Source: Antarctobacter aquimaris (lineage in GTDB: Bacteria; Pseudomonadota; Alphaproteobacteria; Rhodobacterales; Rhodobacteraceae). Taken from it: a DNA stretch of 64,000 nt. The notes beneath the pieces were generated by a model. That model was given only the letters and a program-made list of their open reading frames with translations. It had not been told where the DNA came from and made no database searches. Shown here one piece after another: positions 8,550 through 18,977 of the stretch; position 1 is the stretch's first letter; every line of letters starts with the position of its first letter. The stretch covers positions 496,001-560,000 of the forward strand of contig NZ_FXYF01000002.1 of assembly GCF_900184945.1 (NCBI RefSeq), written 5' to 3'. The position numbers and the translations under genes are program-made.

Positions 8550-9355
8550 AGCACCTTGCGCAGCATGTTGAGGGCGACGATCAGGATGAACACGGCAAAG
8601 ATGCGCCGCAACAGCAGCGCCGGCAGCGCATGGGCCAGCCGCGCGCCCAGCGGCGCGGTCAGCACCGTCATGCAGACCGTCGCCAGGAAGGCCGGCCCGT
8701 TCACCGCGCCCAGCGTCCAGGGCGGCGCATCGGCGATCGGCACAAACAGGAACGCCGCCACCGAAGGCGCGGCGATCAGCAGGCCAAAGCCCGCCGCCGT
8801 GGCCACCGCCCGGTGCATCGGCACCGAATAGAGCGTCATCAGCGGCACGCCGAAACTGCCGCCGCCGATCCCCATCAGCACCGAGAAGAAGCCCACCAAA
8901 GGCGACAGCACCGCCCGCGTCAGCCCGCGCGGCATCTGCGGCGCGATCCGCCAGTGCGGCTGGCCCAGCAGCAGGAACAGCCCCACCGCCCCGGCCAGCG
9001 CGGCAAACACCAGCGCCAGCGTGTCCGACCGCAGCGCCGCGGCCACCAGCACGCCCAAGAGCGCCCCCGCGGCAATCCCCGGCGCCCAGCCGCGCAGCAC
9101 AGCCCAGTCCACCGCGCCGCGCCGGTTGTGCGCCAGCACCGAGCGCGCCGAGGTGACGATGATCGACGCCAGCGAAGTGGCCAGGCACACCTGCATGATC
9201 TGGCTGCCGCCCATCTGCATGGTCTCGAAGACATAGTAGTAGGCGGGCACCAGGATGATGCCGCCGCCCACCCCGAACAGTCCGGCCAGCAGCCCGGCAA
9301 GTCCGGCGGCGACGATCAGGATGCCCAGCAGCGGCAGGAGGTCGGGTATTGTCAT
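8540..9355 (-). CDS. TauE/SafE family membrane permease
   Basis: A 271-residue polytopic membrane protein of the sulfite exporter TauE/SafE family (PF01925). The N-terminal repeat carries the family's GLLAGLFGVGGGIILVPAYY signature, and the second half repeats it as GFFSVLMGIGGGSFGVPLMTLY. About eight membrane segments are visible. Family members export sulfite, sulfoacetate or related anions. No sulfur-metabolism gene is adjacent, so the substrate stays open. It is coupled to the downstream dioxygenase-like gene and lies 4 bases after dusA on the same strand. Confidence 0.9.
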   Translation of the reverse strand: MTIPDLLPLLGILIVAAGLAGLLAGLFGVGGGIILVPAYYYVFETMQMGGSQIMQVCLATSLASIIVTSARSVLAHNRRGAVDWAVLRGWAPGIAAGALLGVLVAAALRSDTLALVFAALAGAVGLFLLLGQPHWRIAPQMPRGLTRAVLSPLVGFFSVLMGIGGGSFGVPLMTLYSVPMHRAVATAAGFGLLIAAPSVAAFLFVPIADAPPWTLGAVNGPAFLATVCMTVLTAPLGARLAHALPALLLRRIFAVFILIVALNMLRKVLWT

Positions 9356-9359
9356 CCTC

Positions 9360-10352
9360 TCATGCCGCCTGCGCCTGGGCCAGCTCGGCCAGCGCCGCCT
9401 CGACCACCTCCGGCCCCGCCCCGTCGCGCGGGCCGCGTTCCGACAGCACCTGCCGCCAGCGCCGCGCCCCCGGCCGCCCGGCGAACAGGCCCATCATGTG
9501 CCGCGTGACCTGGTGCAGCCGGCCCCCGCCCGCGATGTGCGCCTCGATGTAGGGCAGCATGGCGCGGGCGATGTCCTCGGGCGTCCGGCGCGCGCCCTCG
9601 TCGCCCCAGATCCGCGCGTCGGCCTCGCCCAGGATGTCCCAGGGCTGGTGATAGGCGGCGCGGCCGACCATGACGCCGTCAAAGCCGTCCTCCAGAAAGC
9701 CCGCGACCGCGTCCAGCGAGGCGATGCCGCCGTTGATCGACAGCTGCATGTTCGGAAACAGCGCCGTCATCCGTCGGACAAGGTCGTACTCCAGCGGCGG
9801 GATCTCGCGGTTTTCCTTGGGGCTGAGCCCTTGCAGCCAGGCCTTGCGCGCGTGCACGATGACCCGGGAACACTGGATCGCGCCCAGCCGCGCCAGGAAC
9901 TCCGGCAGCACGTATTCGGGGTCTTGGTCGTCGACGCCGATGCGGCACTTGACGGTGATCTCGGCATCCGTCGCGTCCTGCATCGCCTTGACGCAATCGA
10001 TCACGATGCCGGGATGCTTCATCAGCACCGCGCCGAATGTGCCCGACTGCACCCGGTCCGACGGGCAGCCGCAGTTGAGGTTGATCTCGCGGTAGCCCGC
10101 CGCCGCCCCCAGCCGCGCCGCCTGCGCCAGCTCACGCGGGTCCGACCCACCCAGTTGCAGCGCAACCGGTTGTTCTTCGGGCGCATGGTCCAGCAGGTGC
10201 AGCGCCCCGCCGCGCACCAGCGCGGGCGCGGTCACCATCTCGGTATACAGCAGCGCCCGCCCGCTGATCAGCCGGTGGAAGTAGCGGCAATGCCGGTCGG
10301 TCCAGTCCATCATCGGCGCGACGGACAATCTGGCGTGGTGGTTCATCGTCAT
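9360..10352 (-). CDS. dusA: tRNA-dihydrouridine synthase A
   Basis: A 330-residue FMN enzyme that reduces uridine in the D-loop of tRNA. Diagnostic segments are SVAPMMDWTDRHCRYF at the N-terminus, the catalytic Cys in EINLNCGCPSDRVQSG, 'ITVKCRIGVDDQD', VHARKAWLQGLSPKENR and the FMN phosphate-binding INGGIASLD and GVMVGRAAY motifs. The PAPMMDWTDRH and AWLQGLSPKENR motifs place it in the DusA rather than DusB/C branch. It is probably the first gene of a minus-strand run with the TauE-like and dioxygenase-like genes. Confidence 0.95.
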   Translation of the reverse strand: MTMNHHARLSVAPMMDWTDRHCRYFHRLISGRALLYTEMVTAPALVRGGALHLLDHAPEEQPVALQLGGSDPRELAQAARLGAAAGYREINLNCGCPSDRVQSGTFGAVLMKHPGIVIDCVKAMQDATDAEITVKCRIGVDDQDPEYVLPEFLARLGAIQCSRVIVHARKAWLQGLSPKENREIPPLEYDLVRRMTALFPNMQLSINGGIASLDAVAGFLEDGFDGVMVGRAAYHQPWDILGEADARIWGDEGARRTPEDIARAMLPYIEAHIAGGGRLHQVTRHMMGLFAGRPGARRWRQVLSERGPRDGAGPEVVEAALAELAQAQAA

Positions 10353-11043
10353 CTTATCGCATCTTCAAACTGCTGGCAGCGGGTCCGGCGACGCCGGATG
10401 GCGCCCCGATATCCCCGTACCACCCTGACGACCGATCCGGACCCGGCAGACAGCGCAGGCCTTCCTATAGCCGATATCTGCGAGGGAAGGAAACCGCCCG
10501 ACACGCGCTTGGGCAGCCACGCCGATCCCGCCGACCACGCGCCGAGTCGATCCCGGCATGGAACCCATCGGCCGACTCGGTCGCCCTCGCGCCGAGACAG
10601 GCAGAGGCGGGCACCACGGGTGGCGAGATCTGACGATAGACGGGTGCGGCGGACGTGGCCTGCGGCCTTGTCCGAGCCGTCGATCTGGCGCATCCAACGC
10701 ACCGGCAGCCGGCGTGAGGGTCGCCAATCCATGCAACGGATGGTTTATTGACCCAGAGCATGGACACGGAATCCGAGTGCGGACTTACTGCGAAGAACGA
10801 CAGACAAGATATTGATTTTGATAGAAATAAAACCGATCATCCGCGACTCACCCGGGCTGCGAAACCCGCGGTCCGATTACGCCCGCGCACCGGTCTCGGC
10901 GACATCCCGCCACGCCATAAGCCACTCTCTGCCGATGCGATTTTCAGCCGGCACGCGACAGCATTGACCGGGTTTCCAGTTCCGTGGGAGCGTAACGTAT
11001 CCGTGCATTTACAGAACTCCTGCAATTTCTAGGAGAGTCCTTC
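10353..11043. other. Gene-free interval upstream of the Tc toxin locus
   Basis: About 690 bases with no convincing gene; the open frames here lack recognisable motifs and good ribosome sites. It contains a conspicuous AT-rich patch (10808-10833, around TATTGATTTTGATAGAAATAAAA) in otherwise GC-rich sequence. A weak sigma70-like pair also occurs, TTGACC at 10974-10979 and TATCCG at 10998-11003 (spacing 18), close to the toxin gene. A clear Shine-Dalgarno AGGAGAG sits at 11031-11037. This is likely the promoter and control region of the Tc operon and may also mark the border of an acquired segment. Confidence 0.55.
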
Positions 11044-14000
11044 GTGGCAGATGATTTCAACATGGATCACGAACCCGAGGTCGCCGACGGCGACGCCCCC
11101 AAGGGTCTGGCCGGCATCATCCCCGAGCGCACAAGCGATTTCGAAGAGATCGAGATCCCCGAACTGCAATTGCCCAAGGGCGGCGGCGCCCTGCGCGGCA
11201 TCGACGAGAAATTCGCCGTCAATTCCGCAAACGGCACGGCCTCGCTGACCCTGCAACTGCCCTTGACGCCCAATCGCAACGGCTTCACCCCCAGGATTGA
11301 CCTCAGCTATTCGTCGGGCGCGGGCAACGGCCCGTTCGGCCTGGGCTGGGCGCTGGGCCTTTCGACGATCCAGCGCAAGACCGACCGCCGGCTGCCGCGC
11401 TATCTTGATGCGCCGGACGAAGACGCCTTTCTGATCACCGGGGCCGAAGACCTCGTCCCCACCCTGCAAGAGACGGCCCCCGGCACCTGGGCCCCGCGCG
11501 ACCGGACCGTCGGCGCCTACCGCGTGCGCCAGTTCCGGCCGCGCACCGAAGCGGCCTACCAGCGCATCGAGCTGATCAGCCACGCGGTCCACGGCAGCTA
11601 CTGGAAGGTCACGGACCGCGCCAACACCGTGACCTTCTATGGCCGCAGCGCGGCCGCGCGGGTGGCCGACCCCGGCGATCCGACCCGCGTGTTCCGGTGG
11701 CTGCCGGATCTGAGCTACGACAACAAGGGCAACTGGATCCGCTACGAATACAAGGCCGAGGACCAGGCCAACATGCCCGCTGCCGAGGCGCATCGGCGCG
11801 CGGGCCTTGCGCCCTTTGCCAACACCTATCTCAAGCGCGTGCGCTACGGCAATCGCACCGCCTGGTATCCCGACCCGGCGCTGCCCTTCGATCCGCCCCA
11901 GCCGGACGACGCCACGCATCTTTTCGAACTGGTGCTCGACTACGGCGAACACGCCCCCGATCGCCCGACGCCCGGCGAGGTGCAGCCCTGGACCTACCGC
12001 GCCGACGCCTTTTCGAGCTACCGCTCGGGGTTCGAGATCCGGACCGCCCGGCTGTGCCAGAGGCTGTTGATGTTCCACCATTTTCCGCAAGAGGACCTGG
12101 GCGGCGACGCGCTGGTGCGGTCGATGGATTTCACCTATCAGCCGGTGGAGCTGACCGCCGCGGGCCAATCGGTCGCCACGCATCTGAGCGAGGTGGAACA
12201 GGCCGGTTATGTCCGGCGCGCGGACGGCAGCTATTCCCGCAAGGCGCTGCCGCCGCTCAGCCTGCGCTACCAGCCCGGCCGCTGGAGCCGGGACGTGCGA
12301 GACGCCGCGGCCGAAGATCTCGTCGATGCCCCCGCCGGGCTGGCGCCGCCCTGGCGCATGGTCGATCTCTTCGGCGAAGGGATCGCCGGCGTGCTGACCG
12401 AGGCCGGCAATGCCTGGATCTACAAGCACAATCGCGGGCCGCGGGCCGATACCGGCACGCCCGCGTTCGAGCGCGGCCGGATGGTCGCCCCGCGGCCCAA
12501 CCTTTCCGGGCTGAACGACGGCACGATCAGCCTCGAGGATCTCGAGGGCAACGGCGAAAAGCAGATCGTCGTGACCGGCCCGCAACTGGGCGGGTATTTC
12601 CCGATCGACGGCGATACCGAACTCTGGGGCCACTTCCGCGCCTTTCGCAGCCAGACCAATCTCGATCTGCGCGACCCGTCGGTCAAGCGCATCGACCTCA
12701 CCGGCGAGGGCCGCGCCGGGATCATGGTGGCCGAGGACGAGGCCTTTGTCTGGTACGCCTCGGACGGCAAGAACGGCTTTGCCGCCGCCGAACGCGCCTG
12801 GCGCACGCTGGACGAAGAGCGCGGCCCGGCGGTCGTGTTTTCCGAGGCGGTCCAGACCGTGTTCCTGGCCGACATGACGGGGGACGGGCTCACCGATATC
12901 GCCCGCATCCGCAACGGCCAGATCGTCTATTGGCCCAATCTCGGCTACGGCCGCTTCGGGGCCAAGGTCGCGATGAGCGATGCGCCCGTCTTCGACCATC
13001 CCGACCGGTTCGACCCAAGCCGCCTGCGGCTGGCCGACATCACCGGGACCGGCCCGTCCGATCTGATCTACCTCGGCGATCGCCCGCGGGCCTGGATCAA
13101 CCAGGCGGGCAACGGCTGGAGCGCCGCGCAGGACCTGGCCGGCCTGCCGCCGATGACGCGGCACGACAATGTGCAGGTGGCCGACATCCTGGGACAGGGC
13201 ACGCCCTGCCTGATCTGGTCCTCGACCCAGCCCGGCGCGGCGCGGGCGCCGTTGCGCTACGTCGACCTGATGAGCGGCCGGAAACCGCACCTGCTGATCG
13301 GCTATTCCAACAACATGGGCAAGGAGACGACGCTGAGCTACCGCAGCTCTACCCATGACTACCTGCGCGACAAGCGCGCCGGGACACCCTGGGTCACGCG
13401 CCTGCCCTTCCCGGTGCAGGTCGTGTCGGACAGCGTGGTCGAAGAGCGCGTGACCGGGACACGGCTCAGCGCGCACTACACCTACCACCATGGCTATTGG
13501 GACGCGGAAGAAAAGGAATTCCGGGGCTTCGGCCGCGTCGACCGGCGCGACACCGAGGACTACGAAGACTGGGTTCTGGCGGCGGATGGCAGCACGCTCG
13601 ACCTGTCGCGCGCGCTGTTCCAGGCGCCGATGCTGACCCGCACCTGGTATCACAACGGCGCCTGGGACCGGCAGCAGCGCATCCTGACCCGGTATGCCGA
13701 CGAATACTGGCCCCGCGCCTACGACCGCGCCTTTCCACTCTCGCCGCTGGGGATGACCGAACCGGCCCTGCCCGACGGCCGCATCGCCGCGGCGCCGGGC
13801 ATCGCCGACCCGCTGGCCATCGCCCGCCTGTCCCCGGAGGAGCGGCGCGAGGCGCTGCGCGCCTGCAAGGGCATCGTCCTGCGCCAGGAGGTCTTTGCCC
13901 TCGATGCCCCCGGCATCGGTGCGACCGAGACCGAAATGCAGCGCCAGATGGTGCCCTACACGGTCGACACCCATTCCTGCCACATCCAGCTGGTGCAACC

Positions 14001-17000
14001 GCGCGGCCCGAATGGCCATGCCGTCTTTGCCATCGCCGAAGACGAGGCGCTGCAAATCAGCTATGAACGCGATCCCACCGATCCCAGGATCGAACACGCG
14101 CTGAACCTCGAAATCGACGATCTGGGCAACGTGCTGGAAAAGGCCAACGTGCTCTACGGCCGCGATCCCGCCCGGGCGGCCCTGGCCACCGCCCGTCTCA
14201 GCGACCCCGCCACCGATTTTTCCGACTTTGCCGACCAGCCGCGCCTCGCCGCCGAATTCGCCGACGCGCTCAGCCGCGCCGAGGCGGCGCAGGAACGCAC
14301 CCGCGTTCTGATCACCCGAACCGGCTACACCAACGACATCGACACCGATGCCACCTGGCGCGCCCGCGCGCCCAGCGAGGTCGAAACCTTCGAGATCACC
14401 GGCGCCTTCGCCGCCGGCGACCTGTTCACCCTGTCCGAGCTTCGGGGGATCCTGTCGGACCCCGCGAGCGTCGAGATCGCCTACGAGTCAGACCCTTCGG
14501 GCGGCATCGAACGTCGGCGCATCGAACACCAGCGGACCTACTACTATGACGAGGGCGCCGCAGCCGCCCTGCCCCTGCACCAGATCGCCTCGCACGGTCT
14601 GCCCCAGCGCGGTCAGGTCTGCGCCTTCACGCCGGGGCTGCTGAGCGCGCTCTATGGCGGGCGCATCGCCGATCCGGGCACCGAACTGCCGCGCGGCGGC
14701 TACCTGCCCGAGGACGGGGCCTGGTGGCTGCCCACCGGGACCGTGCGCTATCGCGATCCCGCCGACACCTTGGCCACCTTGCAATCGCGGTTCTTCAAAC
14801 CCCGCGCCCATCGCGACGCCTTTGGCAGCGAAACCCGCGTCCGCTATCACAAATCCTATTTCCTGATGCTCGAGGAAACCGCCGATGCGGTGGGCAACAC
14901 CACGCGGATCGAAAGGTTCGACTTTCGCCTGCTCTCTCCGGTGCTGCTGCGCGATGCGAATGACACTCTGACCGCCATCGTCTCGGACGAATTGGCGCTG
15001 GTCAAGGCGCAGGCCTTTCTCGGCAAGGATCTCGACGGCGACGGCGTGGCCGAACTGGAACTGGCCGACACGCTGCTGGGGCAGGACGCCGACAGCTCGG
15101 CCGAGGCCGCGGCGGTCGCGGCGCTGCTGGCCACCGAGGATGCCACGGTGATCGAGGCGCAGGCCCGCGCGCTATTGGGTCAGGCGACGATGCGCTACGC
15201 CTACGATCTGCACGCCTGGCGCACCCGCGGCACACCGGCCGTGGCCATGATGATCGGCCGCGAACGCCACCATTCGGTCGATCCCGCCTCGCCGCTGCAC
15301 CTGAGCTATGACTACACCGATGGCTCGGGCGCCGTCGCGATGACCAAGATCCAGGCCGAGCCGGGCATCGCCCAGCAGGTCACGATCGCCGCCGATGGCA
15401 GCGCCAGCATCGCCCAGGTGGACACCGGCAGCGCGCGGCGGTGGACCGGAACCGGGCGCAAGGTTCTGAACAACAAGGCAAAACCGGTCAGAAGCTACGA
15501 GCCCTACTTCTCGGTCACGCCGGCCTTCGAAAGCCTGCCCGAACTGGTCGCAAGCGGCGTCTCGAGCGAGCTGACCTATGACGCGGCGGGCCGCCTGATC
15601 CGCACCGATCTGCCGGACGGCAGTTTTGCCCGCACCGAATTCTCGCCCTGGCAGGTGCGCGTTTTCGACACCGGCGACACCGTGCTGCAATCGCGCTGGC
15701 ATGCCGAACGGGTCGGCCACCTCATCGACGCCGAGCTGATCGCCCAGGGCCGCGATCCCGCGCGCGAGGCCGAGGCCGCGCAGCGCGCCGAGATCTATGC
15801 CGACACGCCAAATACCGTCTGCCTCGATGCGCTCGGGCGGCCGGTGCTGTCGCTCGACCATGCCGGACGCGACAGCGCCGGCGACGCGGTGCTGTTCGCG
15901 ACCTCCGTGCTGCTCGATGTCGAAGGCAACGTGCGCGAGGTGATCGACGCCCGCGGCAATCGCCCGATGCGCTTTGGCCACGACATGCTGGGCCGCCGGC
16001 TGACCCAGCACAGCATGGATGCCGGCGCGCGCTGGTCGCTGCCGACGGTGTCCGGCAAGCCGCTGATCAAATGGGACGCGCGCGGCCACGTCCTGCGCTT
16101 TGCCTACGACGCGTTGCAACGCGAGCTGACCCAGCATGTGACCGGCGGCGACGGCCCCGCACCGCTGGACAACACCGTCATGCGCGCGCTCTATGGCGAA
16201 GGCCAACCCGATGACCGGCGCCGCGGCCTGCGCGGGCGCCTGTTCCGCCGCTGGGACACCGGCGGCCTGAAGGAATGGACCGCCTTCGACGGCAAGCACA
16301 ACCTGATCGAGACGGCGCGCCGATTTGCGGTGAACTACCGCGACCTGGTGGACTGGTCCGGCGATCTCGAGGCGCCTCTGGAGGCCGAGACCCATGTCAC
16401 CCGCTTTGCCCACGACGCGGTGAACCGGACGGTCAGCACCACCGCCCCCGACGGCAGCGTGACCGAACACCGCTACAACGAGGCCAACCTGCTGGAACAG
16501 GTGGATGTGACCCTGCCGGGCGCCGCGACAGAGACGCTGGTGACCGGCATCGACTACGATGCCAAGGGCCAGCGCCGCGCGATACGATACGGCAACGGCA
16601 CCGAAACCACCTACCGCCACGATCCCATGACGTTCCGCCTGACCGGGCTGACCACGGTCAAGGGCAACGGCGACACGGCGCAGGACCTGTCCTATACCCA
16701 CGACTGCGGCGGCAACCTGACCCATCAGCAGGACCGCGCCATCCCCGTGGTCTTCTTCGACAACCAGAAGATCGCCGCCGTGGCAAGCTATGCCTACGAC
16801 CCGCTCTATCGCCTGGTCAGCGCCACCGGGCGCGAACATGCCGGGCAACAGGCCAGCGGCAATTTCGGACCGCTCGACAACTGGGACGACGCGGCCGCCA
16901 AGGCGCAGCACCAGCCCGGCGATGCCATGGCCTGGCGCACCTGGTCGCAACGCTACGACTACGACGCGGTGGGCAATGTCCTGCGTCTGGCCCATGCGGC

Positions 17001-18921
17001 CACGGGCGGCTCCTATACCCGCGTCTATGCCTACGAGGCGGCGACGAACCGCCTGCTTCAGACCACGGTGGGCAGCCAGACCTATGCCTACGACCACCAT
17101 CCGCTGCACGGTTTCCTGCGGCAGATGCCGCATCTGCCGGTCATGCGGCACGATTTCCGCGACGAACTGGCGGCGGTCTCGCGCCAGGCCCTGGGCGCCG
17201 GCACGCCCGAGACGACCTATTACGTCTACGACCACGACGGCGCGCGGATCCGCAAGGTCACCGACCTCGCCGCCGGCCCGGGCGCCGTGCCGCGACCCAA
17301 GGACGAACGGCTCTACCTGGGATCGCTGGAGTATTACCGCGTCCACAACGGCGGACCCGCCGGCCTCGAGCGGCGCAGCCTGAGCGTCAGCGACGACACG
17401 GGACGCGTCGCCGTCATCGACAGCCGCAACGGCATCGACGACGGCACGCCCCTGCGCATCACGCGCTACCAGCTGTCGAACCACATCGGCTCGGCGGTGA
17501 TGGAGCTCGATGCCACCGGCCGAACCCTGACCTACGCGGAATTCCACCCCTATGGCACGCTCGCCTACCAGGCCACGGACTCCACGCTTCAGGTGGCGCC
17601 GCAGACCTACCGCTACAGCGGCATGGAGCGCGACGAGGAAAGCGGCCTGTCGCATCACGGTGCGCGCTACTACGCGCCGTTCCTGGCCCGGTGGTGCAAA
17701 CCCGACCCGGCCGGGATCGGCGACGGGATCAACGATTACCAATACGTGGCGGCCAATCCGCTCCGCCTGTCGGACCCGACCGGCGAAGGCGGCTGGGACC
17801 GGTTCCTCGGCGGCGTCAAGATGGTCGGCGGCGCGCTCGAGACGGTGGCGGGCGGGGCGATGATCGTCGGCGGCGCGGCGACCGGCTGGACCGGGGCGGG
17901 CATCGCCGTCGCCGGCGGCGGTGTCGTCGTCGGCGCGCACGGCATCGACGTGATGGTTTCGGGCGCGCGCACCATGTGGCACGGCGAGGCCGTGGACACC
18001 GGCACCTCCGCCCTGCTGCAATCGGCGGGCATGAGCCGCGAAGCCGCCAATCTCACCGATGCCGGCATTTCGATCGCCGGCTCGCTGGGCTCCAGCGCGG
18101 TGCTGCGCGCCCCGGCGGCGGCGGGGGCGGTGGACGATGTGCTTGGCGCCAGCGACGATGTCGCGCGCGTGGCGCTTGGTTCGGCCGACGAGGCGGTGAC
18201 CGGCGGGCAAAGCAGCGTTTCCGTCGCATTCTCGCCCGGTGTGCCGACCGGGCACAACATGGTCGGCGTCACCACCGGCGGCACCACCACCTGGTCCCAC
18301 CTGGTGGTCCGCGAACTCGACGATGTCTCGGGCGGGCTGGCCCATGTGGTGCGCCCCGGCACCGGGGCCGTGATCCAGAGCACCCGCGGACCCGCGGCGG
18401 CGGGCGGCAGCTATCTCACCGCCACCGTGCCGGTGACGCAGGCCGAAGCGCAGGCGGCGCGGGCGCTGATGTCGTCGTCGGCGGGATCGGCGGGCACCTA
18501 CAGCTATCTCGGCAACAATTGCACCACCTACGCCACCTCGGTCCTGCGCGAGGCGGGGGTCTTTGCCCCGGCCGCGGCGACCCCGGGCACCACCTTTGCC
18601 ACCGTGGCGCTGCAATCGCCGACGGTGATCCGCACGGCCGCCGCCGGCGGCGGTGCGGCGGGTGTGATCACCGCCGCCAGCGCCGGCGAAGAGCTGTTTT
18701 CGGACATGTCGGTCGAGACCAATGTCACCCTCGCCCCCGAACCGGCCGCCCAGCCGATGACGATGATGCCCGTTGCCGCCCCCGCGGCACCGGATCCCGC
18801 GCCCCAGCAAAGCGTGATGCCGGATCCCGAACCGCAGACCTGTTCCGAGGACTTCTACGTCCCCGAACAGTCGAGCTCCGGCTATTACGACCACGTCGAA
18901 GGGGTTTGTTACGCGTATTGA
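11044..18921 (+). CDS. Tc toxin TcB-TcC fusion (SpvB / TcdB / RHS cocoon) with cysteine-peptidase-like effector
   Basis: A 2625-residue fused BC component of an ABC (Tc) toxin; the RHS shell encloses the C-terminal effector until translocation. Domains in order: SpvB-like (about 40-330); FG-GAP repeat with a DMTGDGLTD calcium-type motif (610-618); TcdB middle domains (about 750-1040, including IGYSNNMGKETTLSYRS); RHS/YD repeats (about 1520-2160); and the RHS-associated core (from F2167-HPYG to D2244-P-T-G). The last 378 residues are the variable effector. It has a glycine-rich hydrophobic stretch (about 2250-2310), then GHNMVGV (H2404) and YLGNNCTTYATSVL (C2493), an order seen in permuted papain-like folds. 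A proline-rich tail with two cysteines ends the protein. GTG start follows AGGAGAG. Confidence 0.93.
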   Translation: MADDFNMDHEPEVADGDAPKGLAGIIPERTSDFEEIEIPELQLPKGGGALRGIDEKFAVNSANGTASLTLQLPLTPNRNGFTPRIDLSYSSGAGNGPFGLGWALGLSTIQRKTDRRLPRYLDAPDEDAFLITGAEDLVPTLQETAPGTWAPRDRTVGAYRVRQFRPRTEAAYQRIELISHAVHGSYWKVTDRANTVTFYGRSAAARVADPGDPTRVFRWLPDLSYDNKGNWIRYEYKAEDQANMPAAEAHRRAGLAPFANTYLKRVRYGNRTAWYPDPALPFDPPQPDDATHLFELVLDYGEHAPDRPTPGEVQPWTYRADAFSSYRSGFEIRTARLCQRLLMFHHFPQEDLGGDALVRSMDFTYQPVELTAAGQSVATHLSEVEQAGYVRRADGSYSRKALPPLSLRYQPGRWSRDVRDAAAEDLVDAPAGLAPPWRMVDLFGEGIAGVLTEAGNAWIYKHNRGPRADTGTPAFERGRMVAPRPNLSGLNDGTISLEDLEGNGEKQIVVTGPQLGGYFPIDGDTELWGHFRAFRSQTNLDLRDPSVKRIDLTGEGRAGIMVAEDEAFVWYASDGKNGFAAAERAWRTLDEERGPAVVFSEAVQTVFLADMTGDGLTDIARIRNGQIVYWPNLGYGRFGAKVAMSDAPVFDHPDRFDPSRLRLADITGTGPSDLIYLGDRPRAWINQAGNGWSAAQDLAGLPPMTRHDNVQVADILGQGTPCLIWSSTQPGAARAPLRYVDLMSGRKPHLLIGYSNNMGKETTLSYRSSTHDYLRDKRAGTPWVTRLPFPVQVVSDSVVEERVTGTRLSAHYTYHHGYWDAEEKEFRGFGRVDRRDTEDYEDWVLAADGSTLDLSRALFQAPMLTRTWYHNGAWDRQQRILTRYADEYWPRAYDRAFPLSPLGMTEPALPDGRIAAAPGIADPLAIARLSPEERREALRACKGIVLRQEVFALDAPGIGATETEMQRQMVPYTVDTHSCHIQLVQPRGPNGHAVFAIAEDEALQISYERDPTDPRIEHALNLEIDDLGNVLEKANVLYGRDPARAALATARLSDPATDFSDFADQPRLAAEFADALSRAEAAQERTRVLITRTGYTNDIDTDATWRARAPSEVETFEITGAFAAGDLFTLSELRGILSDPASVEIAYESDPSGGIERRRIEHQRTYYYDEGAAAALPLHQIASHGLPQRGQVCAFTPGLLSALYGGRIADPGTELPRGGYLPEDGAWWLPTGTVRYRDPADTLATLQSRFFKPRAHRDAFGSETRVRYHKSYFLMLEETADAVGNTTRIERFDFRLLSPVLLRDANDTLTAIVSDELALVKAQAFLGKDLDGDGVAELELADTLLGQDADSSAEAAAVAALLATEDATVIEAQARALLGQATMRYAYDLHAWRTRGTPAVAMMIGRERHHSVDPASPLHLSYDYTDGSGAVAMTKIQAEPGIAQQVTIAADGSASIAQVDTGSARRWTGTGRKVLNNKAKPVRSYEPYFSVTPAFESLPELVASGVSSELTYDAAGRLIRTDLPDGSFARTEFSPWQVRVFDTGDTVLQSRWHAERVGHLIDAELIAQGRDPAREAEAAQRAEIYADTPNTVCLDALGRPVLSLDHAGRDSAGDAVLFATSVLLDVEGNVREVIDARGNRPMRFGHDMLGRRLTQHSMDAGARWSLPTVSGKPLIKWDARGHVLRFAYDALQRELTQHVTGGDGPAPLDNTVMRALYGEGQPDDRRRGLRGRLFRRWDTGGLKEWTAFDGKHNLIETARRFAVNYRDLVDWSGDLEAPLEAETHVTRFAHDAVNRTVSTTAPDGSVTEHRYNEANLLEQVDVTLPGAATETLVTGIDYDAKGQRRAIRYGNGTETTYRHDPMTFRLTGLTTVKGNGDTAQDLSYTHDCGGNLTHQQDRAIPVVFFDNQKIAAVASYAYDPLYRLVSATGREHAGQQASGNFGPLDNWDDAAAKAQHQPGDAMAWRTWSQRYDYDAVGNVLRLAHAATGGSYTRVYAYEAATNRLLQTTVGSQTYAYDHHPLHGFLRQMPHLPVMRHDFRDELAAVSRQALGAGTPETTYYVYDHDGARIRKVTDLAAGPGAVPRPKDERLYLGSLEYYRVHNGGPAGLERRSLSVSDDTGRVAVIDSRNGIDDGTPLRITRYQLSNHIGSAVMELDATGRTLTYAEFHPYGTLAYQATDSTLQVAPQTYRYSGMERDEESGLSHHGARYYAPFLARWCKPDPAGIGDGINDYQYVAANPLRLSDPTGEGGWDRFLGGVKMVGGALETVAGGAMIVGGAATGWTGAGIAVAGGGVVVGAHGIDVMVSGARTMWHGEAVDTGTSALLQSAGMSREAANLTDAGISIAGSLGSSAVLRAPAAAGAVDDVLGASDDVARVALGSADEAVTGGQSSVSVAFSPGVPTGHNMVGVTTGGTTTWSHLVVRELDDVSGGLAHVVRPGTGAVIQSTRGPAAAGGSYLTATVPVTQAEAQAARALMSSSAGSAGTYSYLGNNCTTYATSVLREAGVFAPAAATPGTTFATVALQSPTVIRTAAAGGGAAGVITAASAGEELFSDMSVETNVTLAPEPAAQPMTMMPVAAPAAPDPAPQQSVMPDPEPQTCSEDFYVPEQSSSGYYDHVEGVCYAY

Positions 18922-18977
18922 GTGCCCGCTCCGGCCCGCTGTTTTTTTCGGCCGCCGTCACGAGAAAGGACGCCGCC

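Noticed and set aside
9255..10751. Plus-strand open frame across dusA and the gap
   Set aside because: It is antisense to the well-supported dusA gene and has no motif.
10365..10815. Several short frames in the gap before the toxin genes
   Set aside because: No ribosome site, no recognisable motif and overlapping frames on both strands; treated as non-coding.
16275..18977. Extended N-terminus of the TcA frame back to 16275
   Set aside because: It lies inside the BC gene in another frame; the TcA start at 18978 has a good ribosome site and a sensible first domain.
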